In this document: positions 17,815 to 27,239 of the stretch, piece after piece
Layout of the letters: each line of letters opens with the position of its first letter
Numbering within the stretch: position 1 is the first letter of the stretch
Assembly (NCBI RefSeq): GCF_003577475.1
Contig: NZ_QPEP01000006.1
Span: forward strand, 62,001-126,000
Direction: 5' to 3'
Source of the DNA: Salinibius halmophilus
GTDB lineage: Bacteria; Pseudomonadota; Gammaproteobacteria; Pseudomonadales; Natronospirillaceae
DNA length: 64,000 bases
The notes under the pieces: model-generated
Seen by the model: only the letters and a program-made list of their open reading frames with translations
Told to the model about the DNA's origin: nothing
The model's database searches: none
Translations under genes and position numbers: made by a program

Positions 17815-20541
17815 TTAAGGCTGATAAGTCACTTGATACGCATCGCCGGTATAAAAGTCCGTAATAAACTGCCTAACTGCGCTGTAGTCTACCTGGTTGG
17901 CTAACTCTCGGTTTTTACGCAATGACATAGGGTCAATCCCAATAGAGTGGGCGTACTCTAATTCGCCTAATAAGCCACCTAGGGTTGCATAAAACTCAGC
18001 GTAATTGGTGGTGACACGTCTTTTTGCTTGTTTCACCTGCTTCTCGGTAAGTCCACCGTCGACTAAGCGTGAAATGGTGGCATTTACCAACTCAATGACT
18101 TCTTCCGTATTGCCCACATCTGTTTGCCAGTCGATGGTGCTGAACACTTCGTTGTAAAATGGAGTTGTGGCGTAGTTATCTGAGCCAATGTAATAAACTA
18201 GGCTGTGCTGCTCCCTGACTACCTCAATTAACGCTTGATCGAGCACTTCAATAGCAATACTAGCTACAACTGGATCGTAGCCTTTGGCACTGCGGCGAAT
18301 TAATTGTGTATAAGCGCCATCCTCACGAGAGCCATCCATATAATCAGCCTTCCCTAATGGCAGTGGCGATTGCATGGCGTTCGTTGAGGCAAAGTTAATT
18401 GTTGGCAGGCCAGCAATATAGTGCTCTAACACCCGCTGCACTTCGTCAAGCTCTACATCGCCTACTATCATCCATCGATTGTTAGGGTTTTGAAATAGCG
18501 TCGCTGCCTGCATCAATGAAGTCATAGTAACTAGTGACAGGTCTGGCCATGCATGATTGTTTTGGCCCCACATGATTTCGCGTAATTGACGGTCATAAAT
18601 GCCTTCAGCGGTATTGCCGTAATTAATGCCATAGTCTTGATAGGCCGCTAAATCATCGCCAACTCGGTCATTGTTTTTAAAGGGCTGGTAGAGCGCATCG
18701 ACAAACAACTGAGCGACCGTATCCAGCTCTTCAACGGGTAGCTCTGCCCAAATATAGCCATCGTAGGCATCAATGCTGCCCTCCCAAGCTATTTGCCGTC
18801 TTGCTAGTTCTTGGCTTAGCTGAATTGGCTGTAATCCTAAATGTGGCTGGTAGGCGACTAGGTCGGCAAACACCGTAGCAGCGGGAATGTCGGCGTCATC
18901 GAGCAATAAATAACCTTGATCCAAGTAGAGCTGCAGCTGAACACGGTCGGTTTCGATGTCTGACTGCACAAGCCAAGCTGTTTGCCCATTCGACAGGGAA
19001 AACTCGTAGCCATTATTAATATCCAGCGTGCGAGTGAGTTCAGCAGTACCTGGGTATTGCTTAGGCCAAACGATTTGATTAGCAATGCTTTCTTTCGCAG
19101 CCGTCGGTTGCTGGCGAGCCTGTGTTACCCAGCGTGCAACGGTATCCGAGGTAATGTTTTGTCCAACGCCGGTTGGGTGAGTAAGGGCATATCCACCAGT
19201 GTCATTGCTGAAGTAGGTATTGATGATATCAATACTGTCTTGCGTGGTGACTGATACGCTGGCGAGCACCTCTGCCGTGGCAGCGACCGACGGTGCCCAG
19301 CTGAGTTCCCCGCGCGCCGCTTCCAACAAGGTTTCGATATAATAATTCGACGGCGCATTCTGCATCGTATTGCGATGGTCTGCGATGCTTGCCATTAAAC
19401 TCACTTTGGCTTCATCTATGGCTGCTTGGTTAACGCCTTCACGCATCAATCGTTGGCGTTCGCGCTCCAATAACACGCCCCCTTCTTGTTCCCGGCCTTC
19501 CCGCAAATTGACTGCTAAACCAACGATTAGGCTGTCGGCGAAATAATCAAAAGCGTAAAGCTCAAATGCGGTCACCGGTGAGTTCGGTTGCGTGGCAATA
19601 TCAGCAAGGTATTGATTGACCGCATGCTGCACCACGAGCTGCTTAAAGTCATTTTGTATTTTGTCTAATACGCTCTGCTCTTCGGGATGAATAACGCGCA
19701 AGTACTCAAGTGTTTGAATGGCGATATTGTTATCGGTGAACTTAAACCAAGGCCGGTTTTGTGTAGCCAAATCATCCGCTGCTTGTGCCGCTTCTAACAG
19801 GGAGTTATCTGCGAAGTCGCCAAATTCTTGATTAATTCTGTGCAGGGCAAACTCGGCATCAACTGGGCCCGCCACAACAATCGACATTCGATCTGGTTGA
19901 TAATGTGTGCGCCAAAAGTTTGTTAAGCTTTCAGCCGTAGCTTGCTCAATCGACTCCGGCGTGCCAATAGGCATACGTTGCTGCCAAGTGCTATTGGCCA
20001 AAAGCGTATTGGTGACTTGTTGCTGTACACTGCTTTGATTAGCGTTAACGGCTCGCCACTCTTCTAGAATCACCCCTTTTTCTTTTTCAACTTCTTGTTG
20101 GTCAAAAGTTAAGCGCCAGGCCCAGTCGGCTAAAACGGTATAGGCCTCATCAATTAAGCCTGGTTGCTCGACTGGAATTGACAGTTGATACACTGTCTCA
20201 TTAAAGGTGGTGTAAGCATTAATATCGCCACCGAACTGCATGCCCGCTTGCTCAAAAAAACGCACCAAATCATTGCCAGGATAGTTTTCACTGCCATTAA
20301 AAGCCATGTGCTCAACAAAGTGGGCATAACCCAGTTGGTCGTCTTGCTCATCTAACGAACCGGCTTGCACGTGCAGGCGCATCTCTACCGTTGGGCGGGC
20401 ATCTGTTTTTTCCAGTGGCAGAATGTAATAGTGCAAGCCGTTCTCTAACTGACCAATTTCCACACGATCATCAGCAATGTCTTCAATGGTGAAGGCGTTG
20501 GCACAAAAAGGAAGTAGCAAACAGGCGGCAAACATGCGCAT
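17815..20541 (-). CDS. M16 family zinc metallopeptidase, periplasmic
   Basis: 908 residues. A short signal peptide ends near C-A-N-A. Two M16 half-domains follow, as in pitrilysin and PqqL-like enzymes. The inverted zinc motif H-x-x-E-H is intact at H74-F-V-E77-H78, with a likely third ligand at E154 in E-K-E-K-G-V-I-L-E-E. The second half lacks the motif, as normal for the clamshell fold. It is expected to degrade peptides in the periplasm. An AAGGAG ribosome site precedes the start. It is on the same strand as the upstream small membrane protein and the downstream repeat protein, but the gaps suggest separate transcription. Confidence 0.93.
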   Translation of the reverse strand: MRMFAACLLLPFCANAFTIEDIADDRVEIGQLENGLHYYILPLEKTDARPTVEMRLHVQAGSLDEQDDQLGYAHFVEHMAFNGSENYPGNDLVRFFEQAGMQFGGDINAYTTFNETVYQLSIPVEQPGLIDEAYTVLADWAWRLTFDQQEVEKEKGVILEEWRAVNANQSSVQQQVTNTLLANSTWQQRMPIGTPESIEQATAESLTNFWRTHYQPDRMSIVVAGPVDAEFALHRINQEFGDFADNSLLEAAQAADDLATQNRPWFKFTDNNIAIQTLEYLRVIHPEEQSVLDKIQNDFKQLVVQHAVNQYLADIATQPNSPVTAFELYAFDYFADSLIVGLAVNLREGREQEGGVLLERERQRLMREGVNQAAIDEAKVSLMASIADHRNTMQNAPSNYYIETLLEAARGELSWAPSVAATAEVLASVSVTTQDSIDIINTYFSNDTGGYALTHPTGVGQNITSDTVARWVTQARQQPTAAKESIANQIVWPKQYPGTAELTRTLDINNGYEFSLSNGQTAWLVQSDIETDRVQLQLYLDQGYLLLDDADIPAATVFADLVAYQPHLGLQPIQLSQELARRQIAWEGSIDAYDGYIWAELPVEELDTVAQLFVDALYQPFKNNDRVGDDLAAYQDYGINYGNTAEGIYDRQLREIMWGQNNHAWPDLSLVTMTSLMQAATLFQNPNNRWMIVGDVELDEVQRVLEHYIAGLPTINFASTNAMQSPLPLGKADYMDGSREDGAYTQLIRRSAKGYDPVVASIAIEVLDQALIEVVREQHSLVYYIGSDNYATTPFYNEVFSTIDWQTDVGNTEEVIELVNATISRLVDGGLTEKQVKQAKRRVTTNYAEFYATLGGLLGELEYAHSIGIDPMSLRKNRELANQVDYSAVRQFITDFYTGDAYQVTYQP

Positions 20542-20665
20542 AAAAGGCTCCTTGGCAAAAGTAGGTAGGCAACTTAGATCCTGCTAAGTTCAGCCATTGT
20601 ACGATGTTCTACCTAATCTGCGCAGTAATTGTTTGCCAGCACCCGTGTATGATTAGCTAAGTAGT

Positions 20666-21004
20666 TTACTGGTGCACGTCGTTATGATGGTCGACCGGAT
20701 GGTGTTTCTGATAATAGTCGTGCAACACGGCATAGAGCTTCAATCCTGATGCCATCAGCGGTAGGCCAATAATGGGCGGTAAGCTCATGCCAAAGGCTTG
20801 CAAAGATGTCATATTTGCTAACTCTGTGGCCAGAAACCAGAAGCTAATCATTAACGCAGCATAGAACGTGATGTCAGCAACGAATCGAATAGAAACTTGG
20901 CTGCTAATCAACCAACTCACCGCCGACCCCATAGCAACAAGTAGCGCTAGAATCAGCAAGGTTTCAATATTGAGTAGGGATAATAGGGCGTCGATAAAAA
21001 CCAT
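20666..21004 (-). CDS. Small membrane protein with His-rich tail
   Basis: 112 residues with three predicted membrane helices and a hydrophilic C-terminus rich in His and Asp (HHPVDHHNDVHQ), which could bind metal. No family is recognised. A strong GGAGG site lies upstream of the ATG. It stands alone between the peptidase and RimK-type genes on the same strand. Confidence 0.7.
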   Translation of the reverse strand: MVFIDALLSLLNIETLLILALLVAMGSAVSWLISSQVSIRFVADITFYAALMISFWFLATELANMTSLQAFGMSLPPIIGLPLMASGLKLYAVLHDYYQKHHPVDHHNDVHQ

Positions 21005-21112
21005 AGTGCACCTCCGCAGGTTCGCTTAGACACTATGGTTTAGCTTAAGGATAGCCACCAACTAAAACGACAAATTGGTACAGATTTCATCTTGGTGGCG
21101 TATTTTTGACGC

Positions 21113-22504
21113 TTATTCTTCGGCCGCTACAGCGAGATCGCGCTTCCACTTTAGTTTCTTTTCGATCGAAGCGATGATCATGCCAGCGATGTCCTTCCCT
21201 GTTGCGGTTTCTATGCCTTCTAAGCCAGGAGACGAGTTCACTTCAAGTAGCAGCGGGCCATTTTTTGAGCGAATAATGTCAACACCAGCAACTTGTAAGC
21301 CTAGTGCCTTGGCCGCTTTCACCGACAAGGCGCGCTCTTCGGGCGTGATTTTTACAATTTGGGCGCTGCCACCTTGGTGTAAATTTGCTCTAAACTCACC
21401 TGGTGCTGCGGTACGCTCAATTGCTGCCACAACTTTGCCATCAATCACAAAACAGCGCAGGTCTTTGCCATTTGCCTCTTTAATAAACTGCTGCACCAGC
21501 AAGTTCGCCTTCAGTGATTTAAAAGCGTTAATTACCGACTCAGCCGCTTTGCGGGTCTCGGCCAACACCACGCCTCGACCTTGTGTGCCTTCTAGCAATT
21601 TCACGATGAGTGGCGCGCCGCCCACCATGTCGATCAAATCATTAGTATCCATCGGCGAGTTAGCAAAACCCGTCGTTGGAATTTGTATGCCGTGCTTGAG
21701 CATCAGTTGAAGCGAAAAAAGCTTGTCGCGCGACTGAGTGATCGCATGTGAGGCGTTAGTGGTGTAAATCCCCATGCTTTCAAACTGGCGCGCTAAGGCT
21801 GTGCCATAGAAAGTCAGACTTGGGCGGATGCGAGTAATCACTGCATCTAAGTCGTTTAATAAGTGGCCACCACGGTAATGGGCTTCCGGCTCTTCTGCAT
21901 CAAGCTTCATGTAAGTCTGTCGTATATTTAAAAACGACATGTCGTGGCCGCGTTCTTCACCGGCTTCCAGCAAGCGTTGATTACTGTATAGGTCTTCGTT
22001 GCTGGCTAACAGTCCAATCTTTAAGCCTGATTTTTTCTCTTCAAAACGGCCATAAATTTCATCGATGCGGGCGCGATCTACATCACCTTGGGTAAGCCTA
22101 ATTTCCGGGTCGACGATTAGGCGACCATTCATAGCTTCGCGACCTAACAACATGCGAAAGCCCATGGAGTCTCGGTTTGCAAGCGTTAACTCAATGTCCC
22201 AAATCTCCTCACCAATGCGGATTGGCGAGCGCACAACATAGCGGGTTTCGCCAACCCCTGATGAGCTTTTAACAACGCGCTTGTCTACTACTGGGCGTTC
22301 GCAGCGAATCACAATGCGACGATTATTTTGTATTGGGTGCACTTCAAAGCTTACCCAAGACTCACCATGGCGCCGAAACGGCTGAATGTTAAATGCATGG
22401 ATTGACGAGGTTTTAGCCCCTGAATCAACGCGTGCTTTAATAGCAGGAACGCCAAGCTCTGGGAATGCGCACCATTCCTCGCTGCCAATGATGATTTTGT
22501 TCAT
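21113..22504 (-). CDS. Fusion of RimB-like zinc protease domain and RimK-type glutamate ligase
   Basis: 463 residues. Residues 1-140 are the ATP-dependent zinc protease domain (PF05618, RimB-like), with an aspartic-protease-like core ([10 protein letters not shown]) and the L-L-G-R-E-A-M strand. Residues about 155-455 are an ATP-grasp RimK domain. Its features are R-I-R-P-S near the pre-ATP-grasp region, the glycine-rich E-G-T-Q-G-R-G-V loop, [10 protein letters not shown] and the metal-binding [11 protein letters not shown]. RimK adds glutamates to ribosomal protein S6 in E. coli, and RimB modulates this in Pseudomonas. Here both activities appear to sit in one chain. The start has AGGAAAAG upstream. 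Confidence 0.92.
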   Translation of the reverse strand: MNKIIIGSEEWCAFPELGVPAIKARVDSGAKTSSIHAFNIQPFRRHGESWVSFEVHPIQNNRRIVIRCERPVVDKRVVKSSSGVGETRYVVRSPIRIGEEIWDIELTLANRDSMGFRMLLGREAMNGRLIVDPEIRLTQGDVDRARIDEIYGRFEEKKSGLKIGLLASNEDLYSNQRLLEAGEERGHDMSFLNIRQTYMKLDAEEPEAHYRGGHLLNDLDAVITRIRPSLTFYGTALARQFESMGIYTTNASHAITQSRDKLFSLQLMLKHGIQIPTTGFANSPMDTNDLIDMVGGAPLIVKLLEGTQGRGVVLAETRKAAESVINAFKSLKANLLVQQFIKEANGKDLRCFVIDGKVVAAIERTAAPGEFRANLHQGGSAQIVKITPEERALSVKAAKALGLQVAGVDIIRSKNGPLLLEVNSSPGLEGIETATGKDIAGMIIASIEKKLKWKRDLAVAAEE

Positions 22505-22724
22505 GATTCTTTTCCTGAAATAAGTACAAGAGCCAAAATTAAGCTCGTACCGTCACCCTAGAATGGACAACTTGATAGTGCAAACGGGAAGGCGGTTTGC
22601 AGGGCTGCAATATAACGTATTTTCTGCTCAGGTCGAACTTTTTAACAATACCAAAATCATGGCCGTCGACTATGCTCTAAATCTAGAGCAATTATATTTT
22701 GCGAAGACGTGTCGGGGTTGCCAC

Positions 22725-24719
22725 ATGCTTAAACGCTTCACTTTAGTTCAGCGCATTATCGCTGGCTACACATTGCTAATTGCTATATTTGCTTTTGTTG
22801 GCTTGAGCGCTCGCCAATCATTGTCTGATGTGGCGGCCAATACCCAAAGTGCCTATCAAAATGTGGTGCCTTTGGTGTCGTTGTCTAGATATTTACCAGT
22901 GCAGTTTTATGGTGTGATGGACGAAGTCACTCGCATTGTATTCATAGAAACCGAGGTAACAGAAGACGATAAGCAGAAAGCAGCCGAGGCAGCCGGCGCG
23001 GTTCAGCAGCATTTCAACGAACTTGCCTCCCAGGCAGAGTTAGTTGGCAATCAATTTAACCAAGACATTGATGCGATTGGCTCGATTGTTGAAACGGTGG
23101 ATACCGCCGTGATGAACTTGGTCAATTTGGCGGAACAAGTCAAACGCGCCGACGCTGATCGTAATGTTTATTTGGATTCGTTCATTAATGAATGGAACCG
23201 CTCTTTAGACTTAGTTGAAACATTGCAAAACACTGATGATCGGGCGCTCGCCAGATTTTACCGGCGTTTTTCTGGCACCATAGAACCCACAATGACCATT
23301 GTTGAAGAGTTATTTGAAACAACAGATATTGACGCAGCCCAAGAAAAAGTGGGCACTCTGCGAGACATTCGGGCGGCAGTAGATCCAATCATTGAGCAAG
23401 TCGAAGCCCGACAAGGGACTACGCGGCCGATGATTGAAGCGCGCCAGAAGTTAGATTCATTGCTTGATGAGCAGGCAAGCTTGTCGCGCTTTCACATTGA
23501 ATGGGTGGTCACCAACAAGCAACTTCTTGGTGCCATAGGAATTTGGCAGGAAAGCGTCGATCAGTCTCGTGCCTTGGTCGACCAAATGATTGAGCGTGTC
23601 GCTCAGTTTGCAGCGGTCCAGCAACAAGACTCTAGCACAACCAGAGACCGAGCAAATACCAGCCTTACCATTGGCATGCTGGTTAGCTTGTTGGCCGCTA
23701 TTGCCATCGGTTTTAGCGTTTATCTTTCTATTTCAGGCCCTTTAAAAACTCTAGTGACTGCACTAACCAAAGTATCCAACGGTGACCTGCGTGATCAACT
23801 ACCTGCTTCGGGGCGTGATGAGCTGTCGCAAATTTCCAAAATGGTCAATGTACTGATAAACAAGTTGGCAGCGGTGATCACTGAACTGGATGGCTCTGCA
23901 ACCCAGTTGGTTGATTCGGCTAAGGATACCACCAAGCGCTCAAACCAGGCGATGCAGCAAGCACAGGAGCAAAGTAGTCAGTCGCAGTCCATCGCGACAG
24001 CGATTAATGAGTTGGAGTCCTCAGTCGCTGATGTGGCGGGCTCGATCGAAGAAGTAAAAGACGACTTTGTGGCCATTAAAGTGTCTACTTCTGAAGGTGC
24101 CAAACTGGTCAGCACGGTAGAAAATACTGTAGCTGAACTGCGCAACAAAATTGAGCAAACTCGCGCGGTAGTCGATCAACTCGCCGAGAACAGTAGTGAA
24201 GTGACTAAGGTGCTCGATGTGATAGAAAGCATCGCTGAACAAACTAACTTACTGGCGCTTAATGCAGCGATTGAAGCCGCCCGCGCTGGCGAAGCGGGCA
24301 GGGGCTTTGCCGTCGTAGCAGATGAAGTAAGGTCACTCGCTGACCAAACACGCGTTTCGGCAGCGAGCATTCAAAAAATGGTACAAGAGTTTGCCCAAGT
24401 CAGTGGCAATGCCGCGGCCTCCATGGGTAATGCAACCGACTCTGTCACCAGCACAATTGAGTTATCAACTCAGCTGGCTGAATCAATTAATACCATTGAT
24501 GCCTCTATGATGAGCGTGCAAGATAAAACGTTGCAAATCGCAGCCGCAGCAGAAGAGCAAACCCTGGTTGCAGCGGAAATAAGTCAAAATGTCGTTCGCG
24601 TGGCCGAGCTTTCAGACGCCAGCCTCGCCATTGCTGTCAACAATGAAAAATCGGCGGCTAACGCCGCGCGCCTAGCCAACGAGCAACTTGCCCAGTTGAA
24701 GTGGTTCAAGATTAGTTAG
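22725..24719 (+). CDS. Methyl-accepting chemotaxis protein
   Basis: 664 residues. A transmembrane helix near 10-30 is followed by a long helical periplasmic sensor region to about 320, a second helix near 330-350, a HAMP domain and a cytoplasmic signalling coiled coil. The highly conserved hairpin tip [19 protein letters not shown] lies near residue 510. The frame is open from 22563. The ATG at 22725, preceded by GGGG, gives the usual short basic N-terminus before helix one, and the 54 extra residues would be untypical. The ligand is unknown. It converges with padR, overlapping it by eight bases. Confidence 0.93.
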   Translation: MLKRFTLVQRIIAGYTLLIAIFAFVGLSARQSLSDVAANTQSAYQNVVPLVSLSRYLPVQFYGVMDEVTRIVFIETEVTEDDKQKAAEAAGAVQQHFNELASQAELVGNQFNQDIDAIGSIVETVDTAVMNLVNLAEQVKRADADRNVYLDSFINEWNRSLDLVETLQNTDDRALARFYRRFSGTIEPTMTIVEELFETTDIDAAQEKVGTLRDIRAAVDPIIEQVEARQGTTRPMIEARQKLDSLLDEQASLSRFHIEWVVTNKQLLGAIGIWQESVDQSRALVDQMIERVAQFAAVQQQDSSTTRDRANTSLTIGMLVSLLAAIAIGFSVYLSISGPLKTLVTALTKVSNGDLRDQLPASGRDELSQISKMVNVLINKLAAVITELDGSATQLVDSAKDTTKRSNQAMQQAQEQSSQSQSIATAINELESSVADVAGSIEEVKDDFVAIKVSTSEGAKLVSTVENTVAELRNKIEQTRAVVDQLAENSSEVTKVLDVIESIAEQTNLLALNAAIEAARAGEAGRGFAVVADEVRSLADQTRVSAASIQKMVQEFAQVSGNAAASMGNATDSVTSTIELSTQLAESINTIDASMMSVQDKTLQIAAAAEEQTLVAAEISQNVVRVAELSDASLAIAVNNEKSAANAARLANEQLAQLKWFKIS

Positions 24720-25257
24720 TCAAACCTGAGGCTTGGTATTGTTGAAGTAAGTCCTGGTACCATTGTTTGCTGAACTTGATGATATCCAAGCCATAACGGA
24801 TGGTTGCCAGTTGGAAAAAGGCAACTTTTTGCAAGTGATCGGGTATTTGTGTGAGGTCTTGGGCATCCAACATGGCTTGCAAACCATTGATCCACTCGTC
24901 GGCTTCATCTATGTATAACTGAATGTGATTGCTGACATCGCCTTCAATTTGGCCGAAATAGAATAGCCGGAGCATGCTTTCGTCTTTGGTTTTAAAAATG
25001 GCCACGGGTTCACTAATCCAGTCTTGGAAAGCTTTTGCGCCAGCTGGGGTGCGCCGATAAACTTTTTTTACCCGTTTGCCATTGGCCTCTTCATGCACCT
25101 CAACATAGCCAAGTTTCGCTAGTTTCTGCAGCGCAGGGTGAATGGAGCCAATACTGGTGTTGTAGAACATCGCAGTGGATTGTTCCATGGTCTTTTTGAG
25201 GTCATAGAGGCTGTAATCGCCAAAGGCGAGCAGCCCCAAAATGATTTTATCTTGCAT
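24712..25257 (-). CDS. PadR family transcriptional regulator
   Basis: 181 residues. An N-terminal winged helix shows the PadR landmarks I-L-G-L-L, Y-D-L-K-K, then S-I-G-S-I-H-P-A-L-Q-K-L and the wing L-G-Y-V-E-V. A long C-terminal helical dimerisation domain follows. PadR proteins are usually repressors released by small ligands. It is the second gene after a lipoprotein hydrolase, eight bases apart. Two similar palindromes lie just upstream of that operon, so autoregulation is likely. The end overlaps the convergent chemoreceptor gene. Confidence 0.92.
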   Translation of the reverse strand: MQDKIILGLLAFGDYSLYDLKKTMEQSTAMFYNTSIGSIHPALQKLAKLGYVEVHEEANGKRVKKVYRRTPAGAKAFQDWISEPVAIFKTKDESMLRLFYFGQIEGDVSNHIQLYIDEADEWINGLQAMLDAQDLTQIPDHLQKVAFFQLATIRYGLDIIKFSKQWYQDLLQQYQASGLTN

Positions 25258-25265
25258 GCACAGGC

Positions 25266-26417
25266 TTAGTGTTGTGTCAGTTGCGTGCCACTAAGCTTGC
25301 TTATTTCTCCTTGGTTGCGCAAGTGTTGATTAAAAAAGTCCAGCAGTACTTGATTTAGATTGTCTTGCATCAGCTCAGTATCTACTGATCCTAGTACACC
25401 AAATCGGCGCAAAATGGGCAGTTGGTTTAAATCACTAAAGTTCATATGCTGGGCGCCCTGAAACACTACCTCACAACCATTTAGTGCCTGAGCTAATGGT
25501 TGATTGATGTAGGAAAAATCCGACCCGTGTTTGTCACCGTGCCCCTCATTTCCGTATGCAAAGCAGTAGGCGCCGGCATCTGTTGTGTTGACTGATTTAG
25601 CAAACACAGGTCCATCTAAGTTAAAAGAGGCGTCAACCAGCGCTGAGTTCATATTCATATAGGTGGCCACTGCACCACCAAATGAATGGCCAAAGTAACC
25701 CAAGTGTTCTAGGTTCAGATGTGCTTGGACTAACAACTCGGTGTCGCCCGCGACAAGTTGGTTGAGCACCAACTCATTGTTCGCGACCCATTGATCAAAC
25801 TCGGCTAATACAGCAGCGAAGCTGTTTTGTTCTACTTGCGCCATTGTTACGAGCCATTGGTTAAGTTTATCTGCTTGGCGCAAAGCATCAAAGTCTTGCG
25901 CAAGTTGATTAAGTGCTAGGTCCATATCAATGGGTCCACTACTTGCCACAGGCGTTTGTTGCACAGCTTGCTCGCCGTTTTTGCTCAATAAACTGTAACC
26001 CGGGTGATTAAGGGTTAGAACGACGTAACCCTGACTAGCGAGCTCGATGAAGTTGGCTTGGTTTTGGCGAGCAAAACTTGAGTGTCCATGATTAAAAATC
26101 AACACCGGAAAACGCCCCAGTGCAGGTGGTGCTTCAATAAACACATCTAGTAGCCGATTATCTCGCATCAAAAATGCAGGCATGCCATAGGCGTTTGCCA
26201 TCACACCCGCCAAATCATCGGGTGTTGCGACTAACCGTGTGTCAGATTCGGCTTGCGCTGGGTAGTAGGCTTGCACATCTACCCAGTGGTCATCGTTGCC
26301 AATAGGTGTTCTTTGATAGCCAACTAGGTCACTGCCACTTGGTTGTGGCAAGGGTGGTGATGTGGCGCAGCCCGATATCACTAAAACAATGGTGATGATG
26401 ATTGCAAACTGTTGCAT
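25266..26417 (-). CDS. Lipoprotein alpha/beta hydrolase (PAF-acetylhydrolase-like)
   Basis: About 383 residues. The N-terminus is a lipoprotein signal with lipobox V-I-S-G-C, so the protein is probably membrane-anchored in the periplasm. The hydrolase fold shows the oxyanion strand P-V-L-I-F-N-H-G-H and the nucleophile elbow G-H-S-F-G-G, with a likely catalytic His in A-Q-H-M-N-F near the C-terminus. This pattern fits the platelet-activating-factor acetylhydrolase/dienelactone-hydrolase-like group. ATG 26417 with GGAG upstream is preferred over an in-frame start at 26432. It is in an operon with padR, and the promoter carries two palindromes. Confidence 0.87.
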   Translation of the reverse strand: MQQFAIIITIVLVISGCATSPPLPQPSGSDLVGYQRTPIGNDDHWVDVQAYYPAQAESDTRLVATPDDLAGVMANAYGMPAFLMRDNRLLDVFIEAPPALGRFPVLIFNHGHSSFARQNQANFIELASQGYVVLTLNHPGYSLLSKNGEQAVQQTPVASSGPIDMDLALNQLAQDFDALRQADKLNQWLVTMAQVEQNSFAAVLAEFDQWVANNELVLNQLVAGDTELLVQAHLNLEHLGYFGHSFGGAVATYMNMNSALVDASFNLDGPVFAKSVNTTDAGAYCFAYGNEGHGDKHGSDFSYINQPLAQALNGCEVVFQGAQHMNFSDLNQLPILRRFGVLGSVDTELMQDNLNQVLLDFFNQHLRNQGEISKLSGTQLTQH

Positions 26418-26434
26418 GTTTTCTCCAATCAAAA

Positions 26435-26449
26435 GTATCTACTAGATAC
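26435..26449. promoter_or_regulatory. Palindrome 1 upstream of the hydrolase-padR operon
   Basis: GTATCTACTAGATAC, a perfect 15-bp inverted repeat around a central base, 17 bases upstream of the hydrolase start codon. It shares the core ATCTA-N-TAGAT with a second palindrome centred 24 bases further upstream. Probable PadR operator. Confidence 0.7.
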
Positions 26450-26458
26450 AATTTATAT

Positions 26459-26473
26459 ATATCTAGTAGATAT
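26459..26473. promoter_or_regulatory. Palindrome 2 upstream of the hydrolase-padR operon
   Basis: ATATCTAGTAGATAT, a perfect 15-bp inverted repeat with the same ATCTA-N-TAGAT core as the site at 26435-26449. Two sites centred 24 bases apart, a little over two helical turns, suggest cooperative binding by two PadR dimers over the promoter. Confidence 0.7.
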
Positions 26474-26511
26474 GCAAGTTGTTTGGAGAAAAATTGTTCA
26501 GGCCTAGCGGA

Positions 26512-27105
26512 CTACATGCCGGTCGGTTTCCACTCTTTGTCGTTGTAAGCGCTTTGTACTGCCTGCAGCGCCTCGGCATAGTGGCGCAACATGAGTAAGG
26601 AGTCTTGCAAGCGTTGATGAGCAAGCTCATCAGGCTTTCCTTCGGCTGCAACCTGGTTAAAGGTTTCTTCGGCGTAACGAACGATTAAGTGCTCTGGAAT
26701 TGGCACGATCCGGTTGTTTTTAAAGGCATGGCCGCGCAGCTCTGCAATGGGGTAGGCGCCATTTAGTCCAGCAGAAACGGTCACTAACAAAGCCGGCTTA
26801 TTGGCGGCAAGGCCGTTGGGAATCGCCATTAGGAAGTTTTTTAGCATTGGGCTGGCCATGCCGTTCCACTCTGGGGTAGCAAGCACAAATGCATCGGCGG
26901 CTTTTATTTGCTCAACGAGTGCTAGCCATGATTCATTCATCGCAAATTCGGCGGCGTTGCCCGAGAAGAACGGTAGGTTAAGTGCCTGCAGATCGACATG
27001 TTCGCCAGCAAAATCATGCTTGGCCGCTTCATTGTGAATAAACTGAGCCACTTTAGCCGTTTGTGACGAGGTACGTGGACTGCTGCTTATGGTCAATAGG
27101 TTCAT
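26512..27105 (-). CDS. NAD(P)H-dependent FMN reductase family protein
   Basis: 197-residue flavodoxin-like protein. The FMN phosphate loop is near the N-terminus (S-S-S-P-R-T-S-S), followed by F-V-L-A-T-P-E-W-N-G and the S-P-M-L-K-N-F segment, hallmarks of the NADPH-dependent FMN reductase/azoreductase-like family. It is a cytoplasmic oxidoreductase reducing flavins, quinones or azo compounds. It sits upstream of the PadR-controlled operon on the same strand, but the 94-bp gap holds that operon's promoter. Confidence 0.92.
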   Translation of the reverse strand: MNLLTISSSPRTSSQTAKVAQFIHNEAAKHDFAGEHVDLQALNLPFFSGNAAEFAMNESWLALVEQIKAADAFVLATPEWNGMASPMLKNFLMAIPNGLAANKPALLVTVSAGLNGAYPIAELRGHAFKNNRIVPIPEHLIVRYAEETFNQVAAEGKPDELAHQRLQDSLLMLRHYAEALQAVQSAYNDKEWKPTGM

Positions 27106-27239
27106 GGTGTCTCCCTTTCTGGATTTGGTCTAATCTTTACGCGTTTCGCTCAGGATGTGATCTAAAACACGCCTATTTCTCCTAGCCTAGACTAATTTGG
27201 CAACGATACCGGTTACATGAAAATAACAAAGGGATCCGA

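Noticed and set aside
22563-22724. 54-residue N-terminal extension of the first chemoreceptor
   Set aside because: The extension is unlike chemoreceptor N-termini, whereas the ATG at 22725 with GGGG upstream gives a normal signal-anchor start.
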